Both the position numbers and the translations under genes were made by a program. This document shows positions 1 through 11,759 of a DNA stretch of 64,000 bases, one piece after another (position 1 is the first letter of the stretch; every line of letters begins with the position of its first letter). Origin of the DNA: Schistocerca nitens (lineage: Eukaryota; Arthropoda; Insecta; Orthoptera; Acrididae); assembly GCF_023898315.1 (NCBI RefSeq), contig NC_064625.1, positions 100,860,269 through 100,924,268 on the forward strand, written 5' to 3'. The notes below the pieces were generated by a model. It searched no databases, was not told the DNA's origin, and saw only the letters and a list, made by a program, of their open reading frames with translations.

Positions 1-169
1 ATCTGTGCTGCCTTCCTTCGTATACGTTGAGTAACCCCTGTTAGTCATACATGGTACACATTCCACACATCCGAGCAATATTCTAGGATGCGCCACATGA
101 ATGTTTCGTAAGTAATCTCCTTCAGAGACTGCATTTCCTCAGTATTCTATGAATGTACCAAAGTCTGTC
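1..169 (-). mobile_element. CR1/Jockey-like LINE fragment, left half of a split copy
   Basis: The stretch with gagcaatattctaggatg and ctccttcagagactgcatttcc matches the antisense of the RT C-terminal region of the LINE family also seen at 7375-8225 and 17430-18195. It breaks at an RTE insertion and resumes at 3810. It continues off the left edge. Both halves are strongly decayed. Confidence 0.6.
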
Positions 170-3100
170 GCTGCCCCCCCCCCCCCCTATGAAACATGGA
201 CCTTGCCGCAGGTGGGGAGAGTCTTGCGTGCCTCATCAAAACAGACAGCCGTGCTGTAGGTGCCTATTGACAGACCAGACAAATGTGTGGTTCCTGAAGA
301 GGGGCAGCAGTCTTTTTCAGTAATTGTAGGGGCAACAGCCTGGATGATTGACTGACCTGGCCTTGTAATATTAACCAAAATGGACTTCCTGTGCTGGTAC
401 TGCAAACGGCTGAAAGCAAGGGGAAGCTACAGCTGTATTTTTTTCCCAGGGACATGCAGCTTTACTGTATGGTTAAATGATGATGGTGTCCTCTTGGGTA
501 AAATTTCCGGAGGTAAAATAGTCCCCTATTAGGATCTCAGGGCGGTGACTACTCGGGAGGACGTCATTATCAGGAGAAAGAAAACTGGCTTTCAACAGCT
601 TGGAGTGTGGAATGTCAGATCCCTTAATCTAGCAGGTAGGTTAGAAAATTTAAAAAGGGAAATGGATAGGCTAAAGTTAGATATAGTGGGAATTAGTGAA
701 GTTCAGTGGCAGGAGGAACAACAAGGGTAATAAGTACAAAATCAAAAAGGGGTAATGCACGAGTAGGTTTAATAACGAATAAAAAAACAGGAGTGCAGGT
801 AAGTTACTGCAAACAGCATAGCGTATTATTGTAGCTAAGATAGATACAAAGTCCAGGCCTACCACAGTAGCACAAGTTTATATGCCAACCAGCTCCACAG
901 ATGACGAAGAGATTGAACAAATGTATGATGTGATACAAGAAACTATTCAGATGGTTAAGGGAGATGAAAATTTAATAGTCATAGGTTACTGGAATTCGAT
1001 AGTAGGGAAAGGAAGAGAAGGAAAAGTAGTAGGTGAATAAGGACTGGAGGTAAGCAATGAAAGAGGAAGTCGCCTGCTAGACTTTTGAGCAAGGCGTAAC
1101 TTATCATAGCTAACACTTGGTTTAAGAATCATGACAGAAAGTTGTATATGTGAAAGAGGCCTGGAAACACTGGAAGGTTTCAGATAGATTATATAATGGT
1201 AAGACAGAGATTTAGGAACCAGCTTTTAAATTGTAAGACATTTTCAGGGGCAGATGTGGACTCTGATGACAATTTGTTGCTTGTTGTTGTTGTTGTTGTT
1301 GTGGTCTTCAGTCCTGAGACTGGTTTGATGCAGCTCTCCATGCTACTCTATCCTGTGCAAGCTTCTTCATCTCCTAGTACCTACTGCAACCTACATCCTT
1401 CTGAATCTGCTTAGTGTATTCATCTCTTGGTCTCCCTCTACGATTTTTACCCTCCACGCTACCCTCCAATACTAAATTGGTGATCCCTTGATGCCTCAAA
1501 ACATGTCCTACCAACCGATCCCTTCTTCTAGTCAAGTTGTGCCACAAACTTCTCTTCTCCCCAATCCTATTCAATACCTCCTCATTAGTTACGTGATCTA
1601 CCCACCTTATCTTCAGCATTCTTCTGTAGCACCACATTTCGAAATTTTCTATTCTCTTCTTGTCCAAACTGGTTATCGTCCATGTTTCACTTCCATACAT
1701 GGCTACACTGTATATTAAAACTGAAGAAACTGCAAAAATATACGAATTTAGGGAGACGGGACCTGGATAAACTGAAAGAACCAGAGGTTGCAGAGAGTTT
1801 CAGAGAGAGAGTAAGGGAACAATTGACAGGAATGGGGGAAAGAAATACAGTAGAAGGAGAATGGGTAGCTCTGAGAGATGAAATAATGAAGGCAACAGAG
1901 GATCAAGTAGGTACAAGGGCTAGTAGAAATCCTCAGGTAACAGAAGAGATATTGAATTTAATTGCTGAAAAGATAAAATATAAAATTGCAGTAAATGAAG
2001 CAGGCAACAAGGAATACGAATGTCTCAAAAATGAGATTGACAGGAACAGCAAAATGGCTAAGCAAGGATGACTAGAGAACAAATGCAAGGATGTAGAGGT
2101 GTACGTCACTAGAGGTATGATAGATACTGCCTACAGGAAAATTAAAGACTTTTTGGGGGGAAAAAAACCAAATTTATGAATACTAAGAGCTCAGATGGAA
2201 AACCAGTCTTCAGCAAAGAAGGGAAAGCAGAAAGGTGGAAGGAGTATATAGAGGGTCTATACAAGGGTGATGAACTTGAGGGCAATATTATGGAAATGGA
2301 AGAGGATGTAGATGACGATGAAATGGGAGATATGATACTGCATGAAGAATTTGACAGAGCACTGAAATACCTAAGTAAAAAAAAGGCCCAATGAGTACAC
2401 AACATCCCATTAGAAATACTGATAGCCTTGGGGGAGAGAGCCATGACAAAACTCTACCATCTGGTGAGCAAGATGTACGAGACAGGTGAAATAACTTCAG
2501 ATTTCATGAAGAATATAATAATTCCAATACCAAAGAAATCAGGTGTTGACAGGTGTGGAAATTACCGAACTATCAGTTTAATAAGTCATGGATGCAAAAT
2601 ACTAACTTGAATTCTTAACACAGGTGAATGGAAAAACTGATAGAAGGCAATCTCAGGGAAGATCAATTTGGATTTTGTAGAAATGTTGGAACACGCAAGG
2701 CAGTACTGACCCTATGACTTATCTTAGAAGATAGGCTGACAATGTTGTCTGGAATACTCTCTTTCAAATTATGAAGGTGGTGGGGGTAAAATACAGGGAG
2801 CGAAAGGCTATTTACAATTTGTACAGAAACCAAACTGTAGTTATAAGAGTCAAGGGGCATGAAAAGGAAGCAGTGGTTGAGAACGGAGTGAGATAGGATT
2901 GTAGCCTATCCCCGATGTTATTCAATCTCTATATTGAGCAAGCAGTAAAGGAAACAAAAGAAAAATTTGGAGTAGGAATTAAAATCCATGGAGAAGAAAT
3001 AAAAACTTTGAGGTTTGCTGAAGACACTGTAATTCTGTCAGAGAAAGCAAAGGACTTGGAAGAGTTGCTGAATGGAATGGACAGTGTCTTGAAAGGAGGA

Positions 3101-3809
3101 TATAAGATGAACATCAACAAAAGGAAAACAAGAATAATGGAATGTAGTCGAATTAAATAGGGTGATGCTGAGGGAATTAGATTAGGAAATGAGACGCTTA
3201 AAGTAGTAAAGGAGTTTTGCTATTTGGGGAGCAAAATAACAGATGATGGTTGAAGTAGAAAGGATATAAAATGTAGACTGGCTGTGGAAAGAAAGGTATT
3301 TCTGAAGAAGAGAAATTTGTTAACATCGGGTATATATTTAAGTGTCAGTAAGTCTTTTCTGAAAGCATTTGTATGGGGTGTAGCCACATATGGGAGAGAA
3401 ACATGGAGAATAAATAGTTGAGACAATAAGAGAATAGAAGCTTTCGAAATGTGGTGCTACAGAAGAATGCTGAACACTAGATGGGTAGATCATGTAACTC
3501 ATGAGGAGGTACTGAACAGAATTGGGGAGAAGAGGGATTTGTGGCACAACCTGGCTAAAAGAAGGGTTTGGTTGGTAGGACATGTTCTGAGGCATCAAGG
3601 GTCACCAATTTAGTATTAGAGGGATGAGTGGAGGGTAAAAATCATAGAGGGAGACCAAGAGATGAATACACTAAGTAGATCCATTAGGATGGAGGTCGCA
3701 GTAGTTACTTGGACATGAAGAAGCTTTCACAGGATAGAGTAGCATGGAGAGCTGCACCAAACCAGTCTCTGAACTGAAGACAACAACAACAACAACAACA
3801 ACAACAGCA
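170..3809 (+). mobile_element. RTE-clade LINE, nearly full length, heavily mutated
   Basis: The order matches the better copy at 38937-42225: C-run, 5' UTR (atggaccttgcc), endonuclease (GVWNVRSLN, ISEVQW), reverse transcriptase (NLYIEQAVKET, LRFAED) and the C-terminal MWCYRRML...EEVLNRIG block, ending in (CAA)n. A 13-bp target duplication (accaaagtctgtc) lies at 157-169 and 3810-3822, so this is one retrotransposition event into an older LINE. Many stops and frameshifts break the ORF, and the palm motif FADD reads FAED. An inverted RTE tail sits inside at about 1280-1712. It is clearly older than the second copy. Confidence 0.88.
1280..1712 (-). mobile_element. 5'-truncated RTE tail inserted in reverse inside the older RTE copy
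   Basis: It begins with (TTG)n, the reverse complement of the (CAA)n tail, followed by the antisense of the RTE C-terminus. The minus strand reads MYGSETWTITSLDKKR onward and is open for 108 codons. The host RTE is interrupted in its endonuclease region just after GADVDSDDN and resumes at about 1714. The open frame suggests this insertion is younger than its host. Confidence 0.85.
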
Positions 3810-3975
3810 ACCAAAGTCTGTCACTAAGTGATCATTTCTGTTCATATCCTCACAAACTGTTACGCCAAGGCATTTGTATAAGTTGACACACTGACATTAT
3901 AAATAGAGGATAGCAAGATTTTGCTTTTTGAGGATAGCACAATTTCTATATTTCTCTCACAATTGTTTAAGCTAT
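3810..3975 (-). mobile_element. CR1/Jockey-like LINE fragment, right half of the split copy
   Basis: It follows the RTE target duplication and continues the 1-169 fragment. The antisense landmarks are gtgatcatttctgttcatatcc, gttacgccaaggcatttgtat and gttgacacactgacattat, as in the related copies at 7900-8060. It fades out near 3975. Confidence 0.55.
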
Positions 3976-4027
3976 GAAAACTGTCTACTGAAACAATGAA
4001 ATAGAAGAACTAAACCAAACAATGTAA

Positions 4028-4085
4028 ACTCCAGGTAGGAATATCAACAATGTAGGAAAAGTTAGATTGCAACTTACCACAGAGC
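4028..4085 (+). repeat. End of a foldback/MITE-type element
   Basis: The stretch caacaatgtaggaaaag followed by ttagattgcaacttacc matches the terminus seen again at 50930-50980. Only this arm is recognisable. A SINE fragment on the other strand abuts it. Confidence 0.45.
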
Positions 4086-4095
4086 TAAAATGCTA

Positions 4096-4202
4096 TGTTG
4101 TTGTAGACAGATGGAAGACTCTAACCTCTGACGGGAGGAGCCGCGTGTACTTTGACAAGGTGCCTTAGACCACGTGACTACCCCGCTTGGCTCAGCTGAC
4201 AC
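4096..4202 (-). mobile_element. tRNA-derived SINE fragment
   Basis: Read on the minus strand, a tRNA-like head (agccaagcggggtagtc, tggtctaaggcaccttgtc) is followed by gtcagaggttagagtc. These resemble box A and a mutated box B (GGTTCGAGTC) of a Leu/Ser-type tRNA. No functional tRNA fold is expected because the spacing and stems are disturbed. The 3' body is missing. Confidence 0.5.
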
Positions 4203-4384
4203 AAAGAACAAGACATGACAATAACGAATTACTTCTGATAATGCTGTTGGTTGGTTGTGTGGTTTGTCCATTGAGATTTCCCATCCACATACATTATGAT
4301 CTTTCAAAATTGTTAGCTGTTTGTAATATAAGAATCTGAACTGGAAGTATCTTTTTTTTTTTCCTTTTAAGAAATTTCTGCCAT

Positions 4385-4822
4385 TTGATTATTTATTGTT
4401 TATTTTTTCACACATTCATGATTTTGCCTTTATAGCCATTCTCAAGTGCATGTTGCACTACTTTGTTAATTTTGCTGTTTTTATGTCATCTTGGTTTTTC
4501 ACATGGATGTAATTATGAATCACTGTGCTAGTCCGAAACTTGTTTAATCTACCATACTCTACTGATTTGATGACCTTTATCTTCTTCCCCACGTGAACAT
4601 TTCTATAGGTATGGCTTAGCAAGCAGTTACGTAGTAAAATTTGATTAATGGAGTGTATTAGATATAATAAAAATTGTAGGGCTAACGAAGTGATTCATAA
4701 TTACATTCACATGAAGACCAAGATAACTTCAAAAGTTGTAAGATGAGAAAAGGAGTTCAAAATGAGAATGGCTATAAAACTGAAATCGTGTCTGTGTGAA
4801 ATAAATGAACAGTAATTTACAC
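4385..4822. repeat. Inverted-repeat (foldback) element
   Basis: The left arm (about 4388-4527) and right arm (about 4688-4822) are imperfect reverse complements. Examples are tttatagccattctca against its complement near 4766, and the gtgattcataattacat block at 4690-4710 against 4508-4525. There is no coding capacity, so it is probably a non-autonomous DNA element or hairpin MITE. Confidence 0.55.
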
Positions 4823-5255
4823 TCAAATGGGAGAAATGTCTTTCAAAACTTTCTACACGGCTGTGGTCCTCTGCAAAGGAAATTCTCATGTTACAGGTCC
4901 CTTAAAATGTTTAACCTCAGCAATTTTTGCAAAATGTTTAATATCAGACTTTGGGGATGAAAATGTCAGAAGTTTTCTGGTAACAAATGAATAAGCGGAA
5001 TTTGGACGACTTCAGGCCAGTAAGGAATATTTCTGTCTATTTCCTATCTTAACAACTGGATAACACAACACACCATAGCATTTACTAGACACTGTGAATG
5101 TATTGTCAATTCCAGTGAAATGTCTGCCCTACGATAAAAAGGTGGAGCTTGTTTCTCCTAAACCTCTCACCCTCAACACAGCACCATATAACCTACCAGC
5201 TTCCAGCATCCTCAGCAAAAGATCACGTTATACTATCTCATCCATCTACGTACAT
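4823..5255. other. No recognisable feature
   Basis: AT-rich intergenic DNA. The 89-codon ORF at 5094-5363 has no recognisable domain and its 3' half overlaps an antisense LINE fragment, so it is not called a gene. Confidence 0.5.
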
Positions 5256-5630
5256 CCCAAGCCACTGTATGGTGTATGGCAGACTGTAAGTTGTATCACT
5301 GCTGGTCATTTCCTTTCCTGCTGCACTTGCGAAGCCTTCTTCCTTCCAGGGACTCCCATTTGAGTCCACAGAGCATTTACATAACACCTGCTTGTTCATC
5401 AAACCTACTGGTAACAAATGTAGCAGGACACCTCTGAATTACTAGGAATGTCTTCATTTAATCTGACTTGGTGGGGATCCCAAACACTTGAGCAATATTG
5501 GAGAATGGGGTGTCCAGGTGTTCTAAATAGGACCTCCTTTATAGATGAGCTATGCTTTCCTAGGATTCTCCCAATAAACTGAAGTCAACCATTTACCTTC
5601 CCTACAATTTAATATTGGGTGCATTGTAAT
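5256..5630 (-). mobile_element. LINE 3' fragment (subfamily of 44.5-45.8 kb and 52.5-54.9 kb)
   Basis: Antisense landmarks of the RT C-terminal region and 3' UTR are present: gtatggtgtatggcagactg, tcatttcctttcctgctgcac, gggactcccatttgagtcc, tcccaaacacttgagcaat and ctcccaataaactgaagtc. They correspond in order to the tail of the LINE RT proteins encoded elsewhere in the window. Confidence 0.65.
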
Positions 5631-5947
5631 AAGGATGGGGGATTATCAGAGACTGGAATACAACCCATCTGCTTTGACCAGTGATGTTATCACCATGCTG
5701 AAAACCCCATTTCAAGCGTATCCAACATGGTATTAAAACATCTCTCTAATACCCACAAAAATATAAATACCACATGAACCAATGCCTGACAGAACCTAAT
5801 AAAACAAGTGGGACAATTGCACGAAAAAGGATGTTTTGAGCATGGACAAACTAAAAATTCAATAATAAAAACACCACCACCATTCAGGATGCAACATTGG
5901 AGGGGAAAAAAAAAAGCAAAACACACACCAGGATATCATACCCCCCC

Positions 5948-6180
5948 GCCCCAGGCTACAAAAGCCCGTATCACAATCTCCAGTTCACCTATATAGCACA
6001 CCTCTAGATCAGGATACCAACAAACCCTTCCCACAACTAGAAAAGCCGGTATCCTAATGTCAAGTTCACCAACATAGTTCAAGTCTACACCATGTTACAA
6101 ATAAACCCTCTCCACAACTAAAAAAGCTAGTATCACACTATCCAAGTCATCTATATAGCTCAACTGTAGCACATTAAATG
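5948..6180. repeat. Degenerate tandem repeat, about 80-86 bp unit, nearly three copies
   Basis: Units begin at about 5950, 6038 and 6118 with variants of AAAAGCyxGTATC, then CAAGTTCACC-like and TATAGCtCAA-like blocks. The first two end with CCACAACTA. The copies differ at many positions. The region to about 6410 is rich in CACCAC and TGACGT-type motifs but has no coding signal. Confidence 0.5.
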
Positions 6181-6740
6181 ACTCAATAATGCACCTCCCA
6201 AACACAGTGCCACCACACAAGACACCGCACGCCGCCTCTTCATACAACGTGCCTTCCACAACCACACTACATTTCCATTCCAAAACAAGCACACCACAGA
6301 AATGATGTCACACAAAACACCGTGCCACAGCGCAACTACGTCACAGGTCAAAGGCAATAGGTGGTGCCCTACAGCCAAATATACCCAAGGACAGTATGTG
6401 GTGTCCACTCTAGAACTTCTTTAAGCAGATGAACATGCTGATAACAGTCTCAACAGTACATTTACTACTGTATGGAGTTCATTGTTAACAACTAATCACA
6501 GTTCAAAAACAATAGTAACAATTATAAATATAATACTAGAAGGGGAAATAACTTACAATATCAATTAATCGCCCTTGGTGTACCACAGAAAGAAGAGAGG
6601 TGTTCATTTATACAAATCTAGAACATGCAATTAATTAACTTTGTGCTATTATGAAACTGAGTCAAGCTTTTATGTAGATATTTGGTGATAGTGAAGCACT
6701 GACTGATATGGAAAATTTGATACAGCATTGGAATCCACCT
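6181..6740. other. Low-complexity, CA-rich DNA; possible DNA-transposon terminus
   Basis: The segment near 6330-6350 (ctacgtcacaggtcaaaggc) resembles the TGACGTCA...TTTGACCC end of the MITE at 11760-12378. No matching partner end was found. No gene seen. Confidence 0.3.
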
Positions 6741-6769
6741 GTTAAATGGCACTTATAATGTTGAGGGTG

Positions 6770-6900
6770 CATTTGAAGTTTATTGTAATGTGTGTATTCT
6801 TCAACATGATGATACGTGACACTGATTCATACGTTACAATTTTATGTCATTATCTTTAGTATTTCTCGACACTGAAAATATGTTACACAGGTTTCAAACA
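6770..6900 (+). repeat. Copy of the 3' end of the transposon-like element at 13.2-14.7 kb
   Basis: From gaagtttattgtaat to gttacacagg this matches 14553-14725 closely, including the blocks ttcaacatgatgatac and cattatctttagtatttct. The downstream copy has about 60 extra bases inserted. This suggests an internally deleted relative of that element. Confidence 0.55.
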
Positions 6901-6902
6901 AT

Positions 6903-7147
6903 TGAAAATCCAGGATGGAATGTAACAATACCAGAGAAGGAAAGTTGCTACTTACCATATAGCGGAGATGCTGAGTCGCTATAAGCACAACAAAAGGATT
7001 CACACAATTAAAGCTTTTGGCCATAAACGCCTTTGTCAGCAGTACACACACACACACACACACACACAAATGCAACTTGCACACATGTCTGCAGTCTCAG
7101 GGTGTGGTTTCAGCTCTCTGAGACTGCAGACGTGTGTGCAAGTTGCA

Positions 7148-7231
<84 letters not shown>

Positions 7232-7370
7232 CGTGTACGTGTGCCTACTGCTGACAAAGGCCTTAATGGTCAAAAGCTTTAATTGTGTGAATCTTTTTGT
7301 TGTGCCTATCACGACTCAGCAGACTCAGCATCTCCGCTGTATGGTGAGTAGCAACTTCTCTGGTATTATT
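6903..7370. repeat. Foldback element with (CA)n/(TG)n core
   Basis: Arms at about 6928-7045 and 7243-7368 are reverse complements: gagaaggaaagttgctactt against agtagcaacttctctgg, and cacaattaaagctttt against aaaagctttaattgtg. Inside them, (CA)n pairs with (TG)n, and a second palindrome (gcaacttgcacacatg/tgtgtgcaagttgc) forms the loop. The left end carries gaaaatccaggatggaat, seen again at 43262 and in reverse near 14640. All ORFs here are microsatellite shadows. It is a typical non-autonomous hairpin element. Confidence 0.75.
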
Positions 7371-7374
7371 GTCA

Positions 7375-8225
7375 TCTACATTGACATCTATACTCTACAA
7401 ACCACTGTGGAGTGCATAGTTGAGGGTATGTTCCGTTGTATAAGTTATTAGGAATTATTCCTGTTCCATTCACATACAGAGCACAGGAAGAATGAGTGTC
7501 TGAATGCCTCTGGGCATGCTGTAATTATACTCTCTCACCCTCACGATCCCTGCGTGAATGAGACACAGGGGATATCAGTATATTCCTTGAGTCATCATCT
7601 AAAGTTGTTTCTTGAAAATTTGTTAATATATTTTCTTGGGATAGTTTACATCTGTCTTCAAGAGTTCTCCAGTTCAATTCCTTCAGCATCTCTGTGATTC
7701 TCTCCCACAGGTCAAACAAACCTGTGACCACTCGAGCTGCCCTTCTCTGCATACATTCAACACCCTCTGTTATTCCTAGTTGTTATGGGTACCACACACT
7801 TGAGCAATATTTTTGAGCTGTCACCCAAGTGATTTCTAAGCAATCTCCTTTGCAGACTGATAGCGCTTCCCCCGTATTCTACCAATAAATTGAAGACTAT
7901 CCATGACTGAGCCTATGTGATCACTCCATTTCAAATCCCTACAAAGTATTACACCCAGGTACTTGTACGAGTTGGCCAATTCGAACAATGACTCACTGAT
8001 ATTATGGTCATAGAATACATTTTTTTCATTTTGTAAATTGCACAATTTCACATTTCTGTACATTTAAAGCGAGTTGCCAGTCTTTACGTCACTCTCAAAT
8101 CTTATTAAAATCTAACTGAATATTTACGCTGCTTCTTTCAGATGGTACTTCATTATAGGGCATAATCCATATCGCTTCAGGCAGCGGGCTTACCTTCATA
8201 GTCTCGGATGTTATTGAATTTAGCA
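7375..8225 (-). mobile_element. CR1/Jockey-like LINE 3' fragment (RT C-terminus)
   Basis: The minus strand encodes ELANSYKYLGVILCRDLKWSD (8063-7836) and then MQRRAARVVTGLFDLWERIT (7752-7525), the conserved post-RT blocks of this family, followed by a short 3' UTR near 7375. Everything upstream of the RT C-terminus is missing (5' truncation), and frames are broken between the two blocks. Confidence 0.8.
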
Positions 8226-8469
8226 TATCTTAAAATTCAGGAGTAAGAAACATGTATTTTTTTTTGTTTTCCACAAAAAGATTCCTGCCCAGAGATACAG
8301 GCCTCCACAGATGACCTTTGAACAACATTCTGAAGATGCAGATTTTGGAAAAAAATTTAAAATGCTGTAACTCTGTAACAATTCTAGATATTTTGTTAGA
8401 GGGTTTTTTATTTTTTTTTTTTTGAAGAAAGATAATTTCTTTGTTGCAGTTATTTCTTTTGACTTTCAT
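8226..8469. other. No recognisable feature
   Basis: T-rich DNA between two LINEs with homopolymer runs. The minus ORF over it looks like chance. Confidence 0.4.
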
Positions 8470-8805
8470 TGTTGCAGATATTTTTTACACTTTGTTGTAG
8501 TTTCTTGTCAGTTTCTTTGTCGTGGTTGTTCATTGCAGGTTTCTGTATTGTAGTTGTTCAGTGCTGATTTGTTTACTGAAGAGGCTTCTAAGAAATCTGA
8601 GACCATCCAGTGAGTTCTGTGTTCACATGAGGGATTTGCCACTTGTGAAGAGGACTGTTTGAAACGTCTTCTGACTGGGGCCACGGGACAGTGAAGTGTG
8701 CTGACTATCTGCATATCCATTAAAGAGTGATATAGAAGACAAACAAAGAAACAGACTTTGTTCAGGTTATGAATAAGTGTTCTCATTTGAAGACTCTGCT
8801 TCAAA

Positions 8806-9720
8806 GTGAAAATGTTTCCAGTGATGACTTTTTGTGCTCAATGTTTTGACAGAATAACAACAATGATAGTATCTGAACAAGGTGAACCCTCACATGGTGC
8901 AGATGATGCAGATTTTGCATCAATAGAGGAAGAATTAAATACCCTGAATCAGTCAACTACAGGTGTTAGTCCTGTTAAGAAACCAAGGTCAGTGGAGTCG
9001 AGTCATAAGCTCTATGCATCAAGAAAGCACAGAGAAATTACTAAAGCTATGGATGAGTACACTACAGCAAAACTGACCACACTCTTCAAAGAAGAAATTC
9101 CATCTTCACAATTAGGAATACAATACAGTATTTGGAGTGACCTGGATAAAATAGGAGCAGAAACTTGGCACACAAATGTGGGGTTTGTGGAGGTCTTCCA
9201 GTGCCATGATCAGCCCTGGGTAAACACTGCTGTAAGGCATGTTAACACTGAGCTGAACAGGATGCTCCAGACACTGGCAAAATCTCACACAAGTGTTGTT
9301 CCAGTTAATCCTATTGGTGGGTGGGGATACACTACACATGGCCTGCAACTGAATAGGAAGGGGAAAAATAAGTTAGCTTCTCTATTAGCAGAAACTTTAA
9401 GGGGGGGGGGGGGCACAGTCACACAAGGGGTGATCCCTGTGGTTAATGGGTCCAGGCAGACAGGTTTTTTTAAGTTAAAGCCAAAGTCCAGACAGACAGC
9501 AATCAATATAAATAGAATAAATGAAACTTCATGTACAGCAAATAGGGGCAACGTTAAGGGCAGTATCAACTTACTTCATCAAAATATCAGGCGAATAAAA
9601 AATAAAGTAGATGAGCTATTCGTGTGTTTAGATGATATCAAAAATAAGAATGAGATTGATATACTCTGTCTGAACACCACTAACTGTGGGGATCGACGGT
9701 GTCAGTATAAATGGGTATAA
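8806..9720 (+). CDS. LINE ORF: SGNH-esterase-like C-terminus running into endonuclease start
   Basis: This is a 304-codon open frame inside the decayed LINE. Residues about 110-190 (WSDLDKIGAETWHTN...WGYTTHGLQLNRKGKNKLASLLAE) resemble the end of SGNH-hydrolase-like regions of LINE proteins, where HGLxLNxxGK contains the catalytic-type His. From about residue 252 (INLLHQNIRRIKNKVDEL) it enters the apurinic endonuclease fold, so the two regions are in one frame. The N-terminal 100 residues are Ser/Thr-rich and unassigned. No zinc knuckle was seen. The ORF ends after DILCLN, where the endonuclease is broken. A poly-G run near 9403-9413 could cause length variation. Confidence 0.55.
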   Translation: MKMFPVMTFCAQCFDRITTMIVSEQGEPSHGADDADFASIEEELNTLNQSTTGVSPVKKPRSVESSHKLYASRKHREITKAMDEYTTAKLTTLFKEEIPSSQLGIQYSIWSDLDKIGAETWHTNVGFVEVFQCHDQPWVNTAVRHVNTELNRMLQTLAKSHTSVVPVNPIGGWGYTTHGLQLNRKGKNKLASLLAETLRGGGGTVTQGVIPVVNGSRQTGFFKLKPKSRQTAININRINETSCTANRGNVKGSINLLHQNIRRIKNKVDELFVCLDDIKNKNEIDILCLNTTNCGDRRCQYKWV

Positions 9721-11759
9721 TTTAGCATCTTACACTTGTAGGTCTAGGATGGATAAAAGAGGAGTTGCCATTTTCATAAAATTAATCTGTGGTGATTTCA
9801 ATGTAAACTTTCTAAGTAGTTCTGATAGGAAAACTGAACTAGAAGTGTTAATACAACACAGAACTTAGAATCAGTGATCAAATTCCCTACACATATAGCT
9901 CAAGACAGTAGCACTCTAATAGACAATGTATTTGTACAGAAAGAGGATGTAAAAAATAAATAAATAAACAAAAAATTTAAAAAAATCACATGCTTCCTCT
10001 GTGGTAAACGGATTGTCAGACCATGATGCACAACTGATTAACTTACAAAACCTAACAGGGTGTACAGTTCAGAAACCATTAAGTAAAAGTGTGAGGTTGC
10101 TCAACCTGGTATCTATAGAGCACTTCAGAGAAAGTTTAAGTAATGTTAATTGGGTGATGTATATAATGAGCCAAATGCTAATGATAAAAGCAACATATTT
10201 CTTGATAAATTTATATCTCTTTTTGAACATAGTTTCCCAAAGAAAATTACTTTTCAAAAAAACCTTTGATTACTACAGGTATTAAAGTGTCTTCAGAAAG
10301 AACAAGAAAATTGTATGAGACACCAAGATCTAGTAAAGATCCAGAAGTAGTTTTACACTATAAAAATTATTGTAACACACTGAGAAAGTTGTAAGGAAAT
10401 CAAGAAATATGTATGTTAGGGAAGAAATTAACAATTCTGGAAACGAAATCAAATCAATATGGATTGTTGGTAGAAGGGAAAGAGGAAAAGTAACCACTGG
10501 GGTAGGTAGTATTACTATTAAAGAGAATGAGACCATCCTAACCAACAGTACACAAGTAGCTAATGTATTTTACAACCATTTCTTAAGTGTAGGAGAAAAA
10601 AATTCGTGAGAATAGTTCAAAACAAAAAGCCAGGCAGTACACAGAAGAGTCAGTTTTGCAAAATTTTAGTCAGTTTAAGTTTCACCTAAAAACATCATGT
10701 AAAATAAGTAAAGTTATTAAATCTTTGAAAAATAAATGTTCTGGTGGAGTAGATGACATCTCTAATAAGATATTAAAACAATGTGGAGCAATACAGATGA
10801 TGTTCTGAGTCACATAGGTAATGCATCAATAACTCAAGGTATTTTCCCAGACAGGTTAAAATATGCAATTTTCAGGCCTCTCCACAAAAAGGGGGACACC
10901 ACAGATGTCAATGATTATCAGCCAGTATCCTCGCTTACAACATTTTCAAAAACTTTCAGAACGTAATGTACTCAAGAGTGGTTAGCCATCTCAACAGTAA
11001 TGGGATACTTAGTAAATCACAGTTTGGATTTAAAAAATGCTGGTCCACTGAGACAGCAATTAACAATTTCACTGCCCACATAATAGAGTCTTTGAATAGT
11101 AAAATTTCACCAACAGGAATTTTCTGTGACTTGTCCAAGGCATTTGATTGTGTGAACCATGACATTATGTTACAAGTTACTACTCTGTGGTATAAATGGA
11201 ATAAAAGTCATAACTATGGATCAGGAAACAAAAAGTTTCTTTATATGGGTCAAGTGATTTAAATAAGTTTTTCATCTGACTGGGGTGAAATTACATTAGG
11301 TGTTCCACAGGATTCAATCATGGGTCCCCCTTTGTTCTTGATATATGTGAACAACCTCCCCCTTCTTATCAGAAACAAGAAGCTGATACTGTTTGCTGAT
11401 GATACAAGCATCATAATTAATCCAGTAAAAGAAACTAGAAATTGAAAATGATACAAGTAAGGTCTCTGGAAAAGTCTTTAATTGGTTTTCTGCAAATGGG
11501 CTTGCTTTAAACTTTGAAGAAATACAGTATGTCTAGTTTTCTGCTGCAAAAAGTACAGATCCTTCAATAAATATAACACTTCAACAGAAGTCAGTAGACA
11601 GGGTAGAGCGTACTAAGTTTTGGGGTGAATATATGGCTGAGAATCTTAATTGGAAAATTCATATTTTAGATCTTCTAAAGTGACTAGGTTCAGCAACTTT
11701 TGCAATCAGAATAATTGCCAATTTTGAGGATGTAGAAATTAGTAAGCTAACATACTTTG

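Noticed and set aside
7036-7257. Overlapping ORFs rich in His-Thr, Val-Cys or Arg-Glu
   Set aside because: Translations of (CA)n and (GA)n microsatellites. Similar cases at 29310-29615, 32230-32430 and 36265-36450 were rejected too.
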